NCBI RefSeq assembly: GCF_000262465.1 | Contig: NZ_CM001489.1 | Location: 2,228,597 to 2,292,596, forward strand | DNA from: Frankia sp. QA3 | Lineage (GTDB): Bacteria > Actinomycetota > Actinomycetes > Frankiales > Frankiaceae | Length of the DNA stretch: 64,000 nucleotides | Reading direction: 5' to 3' | Shown: in pieces, positions 17,056 through 26,290 of the stretch | Layout: each line of letters opens with the position of its first letter | Position numbering within the stretch: the stretch's first letter is position 1 | Position numbers and translations under genes: made by a program | Notes under the pieces: generated by a model | Told to the model about the DNA's origin: nothing | The model's input: the letters and a program-made list of their open reading frames with translations, nothing else | Database searches by the model: none

Positions 17056-17292
17056 CTACTCGTGCACCGGACGCTGCGGTGCGCAACCCTCGATCCTTAC
17101 GAGCCAGCCATCGCGACGCGTGACCTCCTCGAGACGTGCGACGAGCAGGGGGTCCGGGGAGGCAGACACATGTCGATGGTCGAGAACACCACAACGTGCC
17201 GCGAAGCACAAGGCTCGCAGGGCGAGGGCCGCATCGCGATCCACGAGCAGGGCGCCGCCGTGGGGGTGCGTGGCAACGGAAGCATCTGGCAC
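17056..17292 (-). CDS. Small hypothetical protein
   Basis: 78 residues, starting ATG at 17292. The core VDRDAALALRALCFAARCGV then LDHRHVSASPDPLLVARLEEV has the look of a small actinobacterial helical protein with an amphipathic Ala/Leu segment, but I cannot name the family. No catalytic motif, signal peptide or membrane span is seen. It is divergent from the peptidoglycan-binding gene and sits among remnants, so it could itself be a relic. Confidence 0.4.
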   Translation of the reverse strand: MPDASVATHPHGGALLVDRDAALALRALCFAARCGVLDHRHVSASPDPLLVARLEEVTRRDGWLVRIEGCAPQRPVHE

Positions 17293-17411
17293 GGGGTGGC
17301 GTGATCGGGTGCGCCACCGCTAACCGACCGCCTAACGGAGTCGATCTGGGAATCCGCCGACCTCTCCGTGACCAGCTGGGATCACGGTCCTGGAAATCAG
17401 GAGGGACAGTC

Positions 17412-18011
17412 GTGACAACCGCCACCGACGTGGAGGCCGTACTGCGCCCGGAAATCGGCTGCACGGAATCGCCAGCCAGCTCGAACCAGAACAAGTTCGG
17501 AGCCTGGTACGGCTGGAAAACCCCAGCCCACTCCGGCCCCGACCACATCGGCTGGGTCTCCCGTGTGGATGTTGCCGATCCCGACGCATTCACCGCGATC
17601 GAAGGAAACACCGCCGTCGGGAACGATTCCAACGGCGGCCAAGTACTCGAACGCAGCCGTCGTAACGACCGCGGCTACTGCCTGGGATTCGTCCGCATCC
17701 CGTACACCCAGGCCGTGCCCAGTGGCGGTCCTGCACCTGCCTGGCCCGGACGGTCCCTTGCCCTCGCCTCTCCACTGATGTCCGGCCCAGACGTCACCCT
17801 GTGGCAGGCACGCCTGCACGAACGCGGATGGCGCCACGCCACCCTCGGCGGCACTCCACGCCCCTTCACCGCCGACGGTGTCCACGGGGAGGTCAGCGAC
17901 GCCGTATGTCGCGCGTTCCAGCTGGACAGACAGCTCACTGTCGACGGCGTCGTCGGTCCCGCCACCTGGCGGGCAACCTGGGCCTCACCTGTGACACCGC
18001 GCCGTCGTTGA
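17412..18011 (+). pseudogene. CHAP-type cell-wall amidase with deleted catalytic segment plus PG-binding domain
   Basis: 199 residues from the GTG at 17412. The N-terminus (IGCTESPASSNQNKFGAWYG) and the distal CHAP part (DHIGWVSRVD, FTAIEGNTAVGNDSNGGQVL) match endolysin-like amidases, but the stretch that normally holds the catalytic Cys (the PWC motif) between them is missing. The His in DHIGWV remains. A peptidoglycan-binding domain follows (MSGPDVTLWQARLHERGW, FQLDRQLTVDGVVGPATWRA). No signal peptide is visible. The frame is intact, so a non-catalytic wall-binding product is possible, but an internal deletion is the simpler reading. Confidence 0.6.
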
Positions 18012-18254
18012 CGTGTCGTCCGCCCGGACCTGTCGATGCGGCAAAGCAGGCCCTGCTCCCAGCATTCCCTTACGAAGACCACCAGCCTGATGTCCCGGTC
18101 TTGACGATCGCCTGCGGCGACCGTCAAGACACCACTCCCGGCGCGCTCACGGGGCCAGCGAGAGTTACCGCGAGATCGTCGACGACCTTGACATGAGGAA
18201 ACTATCGATGCCGGCGAGGCTACCGCCTGGGCTACGCCGAATTCCGAAGCTCCC

Positions 18255-18530
18255 GCAGCCGGCCCGGGGCACGAGTTCCGTACGTTGTCGACGAGGAGTC
18301 GTTCCCTCCCGGCTCCTCCGAGCGGGCAGCGATCGACAACGCCGTCAATCAATGAAACGGTGGGTCCAACGTGGTGAGAGGCGTACCGCGCACCGGGGAG
18401 GCCGACCTCGTCGGGTTCGTTCCCGACGAAACCAGGTGCGCTTCGTCGGTGGGCCGACAGGGATTATGTCAGCGACGACGGTGGCGGGGCCACGCGCATC
18501 TACTTCACGATGTCGACATGGAATCCGTAC
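18255..18530 (+). pseudogene. Astacin-like (M12A) metalloprotease remnant
   Basis: One frame reads VPYVVDEESFPPGSSERAAI then DNAVNQ, a stop where Trp is expected (TGA), and PRTGEADLVGFVPDETRCAS then SVGRQG. These are the propeptide boundary and first third of an astacin-type zinc protease. The HExxH region downstream is absent, and the frame shifts after SVGRQG. The following residues up to the SGNH gene (for example TRIYFTMSTWNPYQVM) may be further debris. Confidence 0.5.
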
Positions 18531-18737
18531 CAAGTTATGCTCATGACGGCGCGCATCGCACCAGACGACCTCGACGGAGACCGAGGAAAAGAGGAGAATC
18601 TTCCGTTCACGGGACAAACCCCCCGCGGGGCGACAGACCTGCCCCTTGATTTCGTCGGTTGCCGGGCTCGTTGCGTTCTCCGGCGGGTTTATCATTCTCT
18701 CTCGCGTCACCGACCCATCTCTCGTCGGGAGAACCCC

Positions 18738-20345
18738 ATGCCACATGCACTGCCCGCCACCAAGCTTGACTCCGCCACGCCGTCGGAGATAGCGATCAAC
18801 GCGCAGCCGCGGGTACCGGAGGCCGATCCAACACTAGGTATCCCGGTCGCGACCTCATGGCAGGGCAAGCCCAGGCCAAACAACCGGCTCGTCACGATCG
18901 GCGATTCGCTCACCCACGGATTCCAGAGCGGCGCGGTCTTCAACACCGACCTCTCCTATCCCGCGATCATCGCGTACGAACTCGGCTGGTACAGAAGCTT
19001 TCGGTTCCCTACCTACAACGGTGCCGGCGGGATACCGCTGAACATCGAACTCCTGCTGCGGGACCTGGCACAACGGTACGGCCAGCACGTCGACTTGTGG
19101 GAGGTCCCGCTCGCTCTCTTCCGGCTCCGGCAGAGCATGGACGAGATCGAAGACTACTGGGAGCGTGGTCCGGGGTCGGCTTCGCCCATCGGCGGCCGCC
19201 TCAACCACAACCTGGGCGTATACGGCTGGGACCTGGGGGATACCCTGGTGAAGACCGCGGACAGCTGCCGCACGGCCATCGGTACCCCGAAGGACGACCC
19301 CGTAATCCAGATAGTTCAGAACAATGGCGAGCGTGCCGCACTGCGGGTGCTGCCCTGCACACCGGACACAGCCCGGCAGATGACGGTGTTCGACGCGGCG
19401 GAACAACTTGGCAAGGACTTTGGAGACGGCGACCCGGAGCACGGCATCGAAACACTTGTGATCTTCCTTGGTGCCAACAACGCCCTGCCGACGGTCACCC
19501 AACTGGACGTCGCCTGGAGTGGCGACGGGTACGACGACCCGGCGCATAAGAACAGGTTCACCGTCTGGCGCCCCAGCCATTTCGCCGCCGAACTTGCCCG
19601 CATCGCCGACCGTGTCCGCCCCATCCGGGCACGGCACATCATCTGGTGTACCGTCCCCCACGTGACGGTCGCCCCGATCGCCCGCGGGATCGGCGCGAAA
19701 ATCGAACCCGGCTCACGCTACTTTCCCTACTACACCCGGCCATGGATCTCCGACCGGACCTTCAACCCGAAACGGGACCCGTACATCACCTCACAGCAGG
19801 CCCGAGCGGTCGACAGCGCCATCGACCAGTACAACGACGTCATCACCGACATGGTGCGGGCGGAGCGGCGCGCCGGCCGGGACTGGTACGTCGTCGACAT
19901 CGCCGGCATGCTGGACAGGCTCGCCGCGCGCCGATACACCGAGGATCTGCTCGCCCGACCCGACTGGTGGACCCCTTACCCCCTCCCCCCAGAGCTTCAG
20001 GCGCTCCGGCCGCTACCGGACTCGAGGTTCCTGACCAGCGACGGAAACACCCGGGCCACCGGAGGCCTGTTCTCCCTGGACGGTGTGCACCCGACCACCA
20101 TCGGATACGGCCTCATCGCCCAAGAAATAATCAACGTCATGCAGCTCGCCGGGGTCACATTCCTGCACCCGGACGGCCGTACACCGCGAACGGGCCCGAT
20201 CACCGTTGACTTCGCCCGACTCCTGCAACGCGACACGCTGGTCAACCGGCCGCCGGGGAACCTCACCGCCGGACTCGACATCATCGGCTGGGCGGACCAG
20301 GCCGGCGACGTTCTGCGCCGGGTACTACCCTTCCGTATCTTCTGA
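18738..20345 (+). CDS. Large SGNH/GDSL-family hydrolase
   Basis: The 535-residue protein has the block I motif TIGDSLTHGFQSG (catalytic Ser57), a glycine block (NGAGGIPLN), an LGANNALP block III with the Asn, and the block V DGVHPTTIGYG carrying Asp and His near residue 450. It is longer than typical ~250-residue GDSL esterases because of a ~150-residue insert between blocks I and III. No signal peptide is apparent, so it may act in the cytosol. The ATG at 18738 follows CGGGAGA. Substrate unknown; esterase, lipase or deacetylase activity is inferred from the triad. Confidence 0.85.
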   Translation: MPHALPATKLDSATPSEIAINAQPRVPEADPTLGIPVATSWQGKPRPNNRLVTIGDSLTHGFQSGAVFNTDLSYPAIIAYELGWYRSFRFPTYNGAGGIPLNIELLLRDLAQRYGQHVDLWEVPLALFRLRQSMDEIEDYWERGPGSASPIGGRLNHNLGVYGWDLGDTLVKTADSCRTAIGTPKDDPVIQIVQNNGERAALRVLPCTPDTARQMTVFDAAEQLGKDFGDGDPEHGIETLVIFLGANNALPTVTQLDVAWSGDGYDDPAHKNRFTVWRPSHFAAELARIADRVRPIRARHIIWCTVPHVTVAPIARGIGAKIEPGSRYFPYYTRPWISDRTFNPKRDPYITSQQARAVDSAIDQYNDVITDMVRAERRAGRDWYVVDIAGMLDRLAARRYTEDLLARPDWWTPYPLPPELQALRPLPDSRFLTSDGNTRATGGLFSLDGVHPTTIGYGLIAQEIINVMQLAGVTFLHPDGRTPRTGPITVDFARLLQRDTLVNRPPGNLTAGLDIIGWADQAGDVLRRVLPFRIF

Positions 20346-20677
20346 CCGGGACCTGTGCACCGATGGTGAGCGCACGGTCGGCTTCACGGCCAAGCATGGC
20401 AGACACCGGCTACCCATCCTGAGATCGGCCTGGTGTGGTCGCTGGCCGGCAGTGGTGTTACCTGCCGCCGTGCCGACAGGAGAGGGGACGGGTGAGGCCA
20501 CCAGACCTGCCACTCGTACGGCAGATTCGCCCCGCGCCGGCAACGTTGCTTGTGCTGCTCTCTCCCTGTCAGGCTCGGGTGAGACACCCTCGCGGGTGCG
20601 GATTGGCTACGGAGACGGACAGGTCATCGACGTGCTCGCCGGCGAACGGCGTGACCAGGTCGCGGCAACGGCATGGC
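20346..20677. other. Gene-free stretch between convergent genes
   Basis: This lies between the SGNH gene (plus) and the alpha-hydroxy-acid oxidase (minus), which converge. I see no reading frame with recognisable protein features and no clear terminator hairpin with a T-tract. Confidence 0.5.
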
Positions 20678-21892
20678 CTATCGCGCCGACGGTGAGAGGG
20701 TGCTGGGGATACGTGCGCCCGAGACGAGGCTGCGGTCGAGGTCCGCCACGGTCGCGGCGCCGAGCAGTGCCATCGCGCGGTCGAACTCCACGCGCAGCAG
20801 CTCAATCACCCGTAGGACACCGGCCTCGCTGCCCGCGGCGAGGCCGTACAGGTATGGCCGACCCACGAAGACACCCGCGGCGCCGAGGGCCAGCGCCTTG
20901 GCCACGTCGTTGCCTCGCCGGACACCTCCGTCGAGGAACACCGTGAGCCTGCGCGCCGCCGCGTCAACCACCTCCGGCAGGATATCGATGGTCGCGGGGA
21001 CGCCGTCCAGCTGCCGTCCGCCGTGGTTCGAGACCACGACACCGTCGACGCCCAGTTCGACGAGCCGATCGCACTCGTCCCCGCGCATCAGGCCCTTGAG
21101 GAGCAACGGGCCTTCCCACAACGACCGGATCCGCTCGACGTCCTTCCAGGTGACGCAGTCCGACGACGACGTGATCGTCGCTCGGGTCTGGTCGAGGCTC
21201 AGCGGGGACGGACTGCCGGGACGGCCGGCGCCGAGCTGGCCGCGCATGAAGTCGACTTTGCCGCGGATGAAGTCGGCTGCCCACGCCGGCTTGCCGGCCC
21301 CCTGCAGCAGCGTCCTGGGATGCGGCGGCCGACTCATGAGCCTGTTGCGCGTGTCGCGCTCACGGTTGCCCAGGACCGGCGTGTCGATGGTGATGGCCAG
21401 GGCCCGGTAACCTGCCGCCGCGATCCGCCGGACGAGGTTGTCGACCTCGGCGCGGTCGGGGGGCAGATAGAGCTGGTACCACAGCGTGCCGGTCGAGCAC
21501 GCGGCGACCTCCTCGAGCGGGAAGGCTGCCACGGTGCTCTGCATGTACACGATGTCCGCCCGCGCCGCGGCCCTCGCCACGGCGATCTCCGCGGACGATC
21601 GCGCGAGGCGACCCGCGCCCGTGGGTGCCAGCATGATCGGCATCGACAGCCGCTCACCGAACACGGTCGTCGAGAGGTCTCGCTCGGCGACGTCCGCGAG
21701 CGGCCGCGGGCGGAACTCGATGCGGTCGAACGCCGTGCGGTTACGCCGCAGCGACACCTCGTCGCCGGCTCCACCCTCCAGGGCGTCGAAGACCGCCCGG
21801 GGAAGCCTGCGGCGCGCCAGCTCCCGGAAGTCCTCGACATTGATTGCGCCCTGCACCCTCACGCCACGGACCTTTCGCTGTCGGCTGGTCAC
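20678..21892 (-). CDS. FMN-dependent alpha-hydroxy-acid oxidase/dehydrogenase
   Basis: The 404-residue TIM-barrel flavoprotein of the glycolate-oxidase/lactate-dehydrogenase/mandelate-oxidase family. The substrate and FMN motifs are in place: LAPTGAGRLARSSAEIAVAR near residue 88, WYQLYLPPDR (~137), AITIDTPVLGNRERD, LLLKGLMRGDECDRLVELGV, and the active-site VVSNHGGRQLDGVPAT with catalytic His and Arg. It oxidises an alpha-hydroxy acid to the alpha-keto acid. It is transcribed in the same direction as, and 65 bp downstream of, the A-T-TE gene, so it probably supplies or modifies that enzyme's substrate. GTG start with GGGAGA upstream. Confidence 0.9.
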   Translation of the reverse strand: MTSRQRKVRGVRVQGAINVEDFRELARRRLPRAVFDALEGGAGDEVSLRRNRTAFDRIEFRPRPLADVAERDLSTTVFGERLSMPIMLAPTGAGRLARSSAEIAVARAAARADIVYMQSTVAAFPLEEVAACSTGTLWYQLYLPPDRAEVDNLVRRIAAAGYRALAITIDTPVLGNRERDTRNRLMSRPPHPRTLLQGAGKPAWAADFIRGKVDFMRGQLGAGRPGSPSPLSLDQTRATITSSSDCVTWKDVERIRSLWEGPLLLKGLMRGDECDRLVELGVDGVVVSNHGGRQLDGVPATIDILPEVVDAAARRLTVFLDGGVRRGNDVAKALALGAAGVFVGRPYLYGLAAGSEAGVLRVIELLRVEFDRAMALLGAATVADLDRSLVSGARIPSTLSPSAR

Positions 21893-21956
21893 GGGATCGC
21901 GTTCTCCCGGTCGCCAGGAATGTCAGTCACTCCAGGAGCACCCACGCGGCAGCCGT

Positions 21957-24689
21957 TCAGGCCTGACGGGAGCCGGTGCGGCCGGCGAGGACCGCACGGA
22001 CGTCGGCCGCGATCTCGCTGACGACGGGTTCGCGGAGCACGGTGTCGTGGTCGCCACCCACGGTGCGGTAGGTCGCCTCGCCGGTCAGCAGCGGGCGCCA
22101 GGCATCCGTGCGGTGCGCAGAGGCGGTCGCCGTGTAGACCAGCGCCCGCCCGTTCCAGGGCCTGGGCCGGTACAACCTCGCGAGCACCCGCGATTGGTCG
22201 TAGAAGATGTCGTACTGGTTCATGCCCTTGAGTTGAACGACGCCAGCCAACGGGAGCTGGGCCACGCGCCAGGCCCGGCCGAGCAGGACCCGCGCGGCAG
22301 CCCCCGCGCGCGCCGGGCCCGTAGCCGATCCCCTCGCATGGTCCAAGGCTGGGGCCGGATTCGAGGTCGTGGTCGGGCCCCCTGGCAGCGCAGAGGGCAG
22401 CACCCCTCCCGCGAGGACGCTGGAGGACGTGTCGGGTGGGAAGCTGTCGATGAGGATGAGCAGTTCGACCTGCCCGCCGGCCTCGGTGAGAAGCCGTGCG
22501 GTTTCGAAGGCGACGAGGCCGCCGAAGGAGTGGCCAGCAAGGTGGTAGGGGCCGGTGGGTTGGAGTAGGCGCAGGGTGCGGGCGTGGCGGCGGGCGGCGG
22601 CGTGGATGGACCAGTCGGGCAGGCCGCGGTATTCGAGGCCGTGGGCCTGGATGCCGTAGACGGGACGTTCGCCGTCGAAGTGGCGGGCAAAGCCAAGCAT
22701 GCCGATGGCGAGGCCGCCGGCGCCGCAGAAGCAGAACAGGGGCCGGCCGCTGCCGGTGGTGCGCAGCGGGACGACGGTGGGGTGACGTAGGACGTCGGTA
22801 CCGGCATTGCGCAGGCGGGCGGTGAACTCGGCGACGGTGGGGGCGTCGGCGACGGTGGAGGTGGGGAGTTCGACACCGAGCTCGTCGGCGACCCTGGTGA
22901 GGAGCTCTTCGGCGATGAGGGAGTCGCCGCCGAGTTCGACGAAGTCGTCGTGGATACCGACATCGTCGAGGTGCAGGGCGGCGGCCCACACGCCGGCGAC
23001 GGCCTCTTCCCACTGGTCGCGGGGCGGGTTCTGGCCGGGTTTCGGACCGGCGGGGGCGGGGGGCAGGTTCAGTCGGTCGACCTTGCTACGGTCGGTCCTC
23101 GGTAGTGCGGCGACCAGCATGACGGTGGCCGGCACCATGTAGGACGGCAGCTTGGCCCGTAGCAGGCGCCTGATCGATGCCGGGGAGACCCGGGCGCCGG
23201 TCGCGGGGACGACGTAGGCGACCAGGCGGGTCCGCTCCGAGGTCCTGTCGGCCACGACGACGGCCTCGAGCACATCCGAGCTCGCCAGCAGGGCGGACTC
23301 GATTTCGATCGGCTCGACGAGGTATCCGCGGATCTTCACGGCCGCGTCGTTGCGGCCGACGACCCTGAGCTGGCCGCTGGCATCGAGGCGCCCGAGGTCT
23401 CCGGTGCGGTAGGTGGGCGTGCCGTCTGGCCCGACGCCGAACCGCGCTGCGCTCGCCTCCGGCGCCCGCCAGTAGCCCCCCGTGATGAAGCGGCCTGCCA
23501 CGACGACCTCACCCGTCTCACCGGGTGGCATCTCGATACCGTCCGGCGAGAGCACCCTCACCGCGACGTCGACCACCGGCCGCCCGGCCGGCATCACGCC
23601 GTCGGGTAGGTCGTCGTCCGACCAGATCGGGGCGCAGGTCGCCGTGCCAAGCTCCGAGGCTCCGTAGGAGACCAGGAAGGCCGCGGTCGGCGGTAGGTGG
23701 TGGCGGGCCAGCTCAACGTCGCGGGCGTAGATCGCCTCGCCAACCGACATGACGAATCGGAGATCGTCGAGCACCTCGTCCGGCTCGAGGCAGCCGAACA
23801 CGGTCCGGATCAGCGCCGGCGTGGCCACGATCCCGGCCGGCCGGGTGGTGCGCAGCCAGTCGGCCAGGTCGCGCACGCCGCGGACCCGCGGGTCGTACAT
23901 CTCGAGGGTGGTGCCGAAGACCAGGCCACCGACCAGCCGGTTCATCCCCGAGATGAAGGAGTAGGGCAGCAACAGCGGCAGACGGTCGCCCGGAACCAAC
24001 CGCATCACGTCCCGGACCTGGATGGCGTAGTGGATGCCCAGCAGGGCGCGGTGGTGCCACACGACACCCTTCGGTACTCCGGTCGACCCGGAGGTGAAGA
24101 TGAGCACTGCTGGATCGGTGTCGGCCCGGCGCGGCGCGGTCGACGCCACCCGGTCAGCCAGCGCCGGGGACCACTCGGCGACGCGCTCGTCGCCGACGTC
24201 GATCGTCTCCACGATCCCCTGCAGCGCGGCGGCAGTCTGCTGGTCGGCGGAGCCAGCCGGTCCGGTGACGCACACCGAGGCCCCTGCCAGTCCCACGACC
24301 TGAGCGAGGCGGTCGGTGGGACTCATACTGTCGAGGGGCACGCAGGGCCGGCCGCTCGCGATGACGCCCATGACGGCGGCGATCCCGCTCGCGCCGTGGG
24401 GCAACAGCACCGCGACGGGCGCGTCCGGGTCAGCCGCGGCGGGCTGGCGAAGGATGCGGTCGGCGACGACGTCCATCCAGGCGACGAGCTGGGCGAAGGT
24501 GACGGCACGATGTTCGTCGCGGACCGCCACGACGTCGCGGCAGACCGCAGCGACGGCGCGGAGCCGGTCGACGACGTTTCCGAACCGGTCGTCGGGACGC
24601 AGCGGCGGCGGCGCCGGCACCGCCTGGGTGAACTGGCCTTTCCTCACGTCAGCCAGGTTCAGTGGCCCAGGGACGGACGGTATTGTCAT
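21957..24689 (-). CDS. NRPS-like A-T-TE enzyme
   Basis: The 910-residue protein has adenylation, thiolation and thioesterase domains in order. A domain: A3 FTSGSTGVPKG (residues ~198-208), A5 YGASELG (~342), A7 YRTGDLGR (~427), A8 GRNDAAVKIRGYLVEP (~445), A10 Lys536 in DRSKVDR. T domain: LGGDSL with Ser590. TE domain: GHSFGGLVAFE (Ser721), Asp748 in LILIDSF, and His in VGGDHDTVL near the end. At A4, where amino-acid-activating domains show FDxS, the sequence is PYSFISGMNR, so the usual Asp is absent. With no condensation domain, it matches enzymes that dimerise or release aryl-keto acids. ATG at 24689 is preceded by GGGAGG. Confidence 0.9.
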   Translation of the reverse strand: MTIPSVPGPLNLADVRKGQFTQAVPAPPPLRPDDRFGNVVDRLRAVAAVCRDVVAVRDEHRAVTFAQLVAWMDVVADRILRQPAAADPDAPVAVLLPHGASGIAAVMGVIASGRPCVPLDSMSPTDRLAQVVGLAGASVCVTGPAGSADQQTAAALQGIVETIDVGDERVAEWSPALADRVASTAPRRADTDPAVLIFTSGSTGVPKGVVWHHRALLGIHYAIQVRDVMRLVPGDRLPLLLPYSFISGMNRLVGGLVFGTTLEMYDPRVRGVRDLADWLRTTRPAGIVATPALIRTVFGCLEPDEVLDDLRFVMSVGEAIYARDVELARHHLPPTAAFLVSYGASELGTATCAPIWSDDDLPDGVMPAGRPVVDVAVRVLSPDGIEMPPGETGEVVVAGRFITGGYWRAPEASAARFGVGPDGTPTYRTGDLGRLDASGQLRVVGRNDAAVKIRGYLVEPIEIESALLASSDVLEAVVVADRTSERTRLVAYVVPATGARVSPASIRRLLRAKLPSYMVPATVMLVAALPRTDRSKVDRLNLPPAPAGPKPGQNPPRDQWEEAVAGVWAAALHLDDVGIHDDFVELGGDSLIAEELLTRVADELGVELPTSTVADAPTVAEFTARLRNAGTDVLRHPTVVPLRTTGSGRPLFCFCGAGGLAIGMLGFARHFDGERPVYGIQAHGLEYRGLPDWSIHAAARRHARTLRLLQPTGPYHLAGHSFGGLVAFETARLLTEAGGQVELLILIDSFPPDTSSSVLAGGVLPSALPGGPTTTSNPAPALDHARGSATGPARAGAAARVLLGRAWRVAQLPLAGVVQLKGMNQYDIFYDQSRVLARLYRPRPWNGRALVYTATASAHRTDAWRPLLTGEATYRTVGGDHDTVLREPVVSEIAADVRAVLAGRTGSRQA

Positions 24690-25205
24690 GGCGCCTCCCG
24701 GGCGGGCAATGGTATGGGAGCCGTGACCGCGCTCCGGTCCGTTCAGATTTAACACGAACGACTTTGCGATCTACCACCCACGTCCGTAGTAATCATTAAC
24801 GTAAATGCATGGTTGCCATGTGCACCTGACGCCCGCGATACGGCTCGACACGAAGCGCCACTCCGTCTCCCTGCCGGCCGAGCCGGGTCCGTCCCGTCGA
24901 CACAGGGGCCGGTGGAAGCGGCCGGCATGATCGACCGATATGTCTTCGCACCGGCAGGCCGTCGGTACCGGTGTTGGAGTTCGCAACATTCCGGTGGTAC
25001 TGCGAGGCTCCGAAACAGGCAGGTAACCGGTGGCCCCGGTCGCCTCGAGCTGCTGCGCGATGCCTCTGTCTCGCTTCATTCCAAATAGCGCACCTTGAAT
25101 CCTGGCGGCGCCAGCTGGACTTCGTGCTGGCCGGATTCTCCGACCAGCGAACCAGCACGCAAAAACCATCCCCGACCAGCCGGCGGATGACCCGACTCGG
25201 GCCAT
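24690..25205. other. Gene-free stretch upstream of the A-T-TE gene
   Basis: This holds the promoter region of the A-T-TE gene (AT-rich around 24735-24800) and ~400 bp of sequence up to the IS left end with no convincing reading frame. The long minus-strand frame here has no protein-like features and a mixed composition. Confidence 0.5.
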
Positions 25206-25208
25206 TTA

Positions 25209-26075
25209 GACCTCGTTTCAGAATGATCCTTGGAGTTGCCGTAGGCAGATGATCGAGCAGGCCAGGCTCAGGAATGCCTGGTGGATGTCGACGCGGCGTT
25301 CCCAGCGGGTGCGCAGCCGGCGGAACTGGTGAAGCCAGCCGAGGGTGCGCTCGACAGGCCAGCGTTGCCGGCCCAGGCCGGAGCCATGCGGTGCTCCGCG
25401 ACGGGCGATGATCGGAGTGATCTGTCTGGCGGTGAGCCTGCGACGGTAGGCATCGTGATCATAGGCGCGGTCCGCGAGCAGGTAGCGGGGCCGGCGGCAT
25501 GGCCGTCCCCGGCGTCCACGGATCGGGGGGATCGCCTCGACAAGCGGGATGAGCTGAGTGACGTCGTGGCGGTTCCCGCCGGTCACGGTCGCGGCCAGCG
25601 GCACCCCGGACGCGTCGGTGATCACATGGTGTTTGCTGCCGGGATGGGCTCGGTTGACCGGGCTCGGACCCGTCGCGCCCCCCCTTTGAGCGCGTGGACG
25701 TGGGAGGAGTCCACCAGAGCCCGGTGCAGGTCGAGCCGTCCCGCGGCGTTGAGCTCGGCGAGCAGGTGTTCGTGCAGAGCTGTCCACACCCCGGCCGTGT
25801 GCCAGTCCCGCAGCCGGCGCCAGCAGGTCACCCCCGACACCCCGAACAGGCCCGGAGGCAGTTCCCTCCAGGGGACGTCGTTGCGCAGGACCCACAGGAT
25901 GCCCGCCAGCGCCGCCCGGTCGTCGACCGGCCGACGGCCCGGATAGCGGAACCGCCGCGGTCGGACCGGGACCAGCGGGGCCAGCCGGTCCCACAGTTCA
26001 TCGGTCAGCACGTCATCAGTCACACAGACAGGACCTACCCCGAGCAGGCCTGATCACTCATTGTGAAACGAGGTC
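25209..26075 (-). mobile_element. Intact IS5-family (IS427-like) insertion sequence, 867 bp
   Basis: The ends are inverted repeats beginning GACCTCGTTTCA with one mismatch-tolerant extension (left GAATGA, right CAATGA). TTA at 25206-25208 and TTA at 26076-26078 form a 3-bp target duplication. Inside are two overlapping minus-strand frames encoding a DDE transposase. The right end lies at the last codon of an IS1634-like remnant, so this IS landed in an older, already decaying element. Confidence 0.9.
25218..26023 (-). CDS. IS5-family transposase made by ribosomal frameshifting (OrfAB)
   Basis: OrfA begins at 26023 with the IS5/DUF4096 start (LTDELWDRLAPLVPVRPRRF, DVPWRELPPGLFGVSGVTCW, ALVDSSHVHALKGG) and reads on to 25622. 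OrfB in the next frame carries the rest of the DDE domain (KHHVITDASGVPLAATVTGG, RYLLADRAYDHDAYRRRL, WPVERTLGWLHQFRRLRTRW) and stops at 25218 within the left inverted repeat. The frames meet at AAAGGGGGGG (G7 at 25678-25684 on the complementary coordinates), a typical slippery run. The DDE acids appear to be present. The transposase cuts and pastes this IS. Confidence 0.88.
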
Positions 26076-26078
26076 TTA

Positions 26079-26290
26079 GTGCGTGCCGCGGATCGCGTCG
26101 AGTGCGGTCTTGAGATCGTCGGGTGGGGGGTCGGCGGCGGTGATGGTGTGGCCGCCGGCCTCGATCGCGCGCCGGTTGGCGTCAGAGACCATCCCGGCGT
26201 CAGAGACCATCCCGGCGTCGGTGAGCAGGCCCACGGTGATCTGTGGCTCGATGCACCGTTCCTTGGAGAACCCGGGCTTGCGGCTCGATC
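26079..26290 (-). pseudogene. IS1634-family transposase remnant
   Basis: The minus strand reads RKPGFSKERCIEPQITVGLL then TDAGMVSDAGMVSDANRRAI and EAGGHTITAADPPPDDLKTA. SKERxxxPQxxVGLL and the DAGMxSxAN block are IS1634-type. The 18-bp unit encoding DAGMVS is duplicated in tandem (around 26184-26219), and more than half of the transposase is missing. Its end is interrupted by the IS5-family element. Confidence 0.6.

Noticed and set aside
17675-18352. A 225-residue minus-strand frame over the CHAP remnant
   Set aside because: Antisense of the peptidoglycan-binding gene; no motif.
24771-25205. A 144-residue minus-strand protein
   Set aside because: No recognisable domain, poor coding bias and no ribosome site; treated as gene-free.
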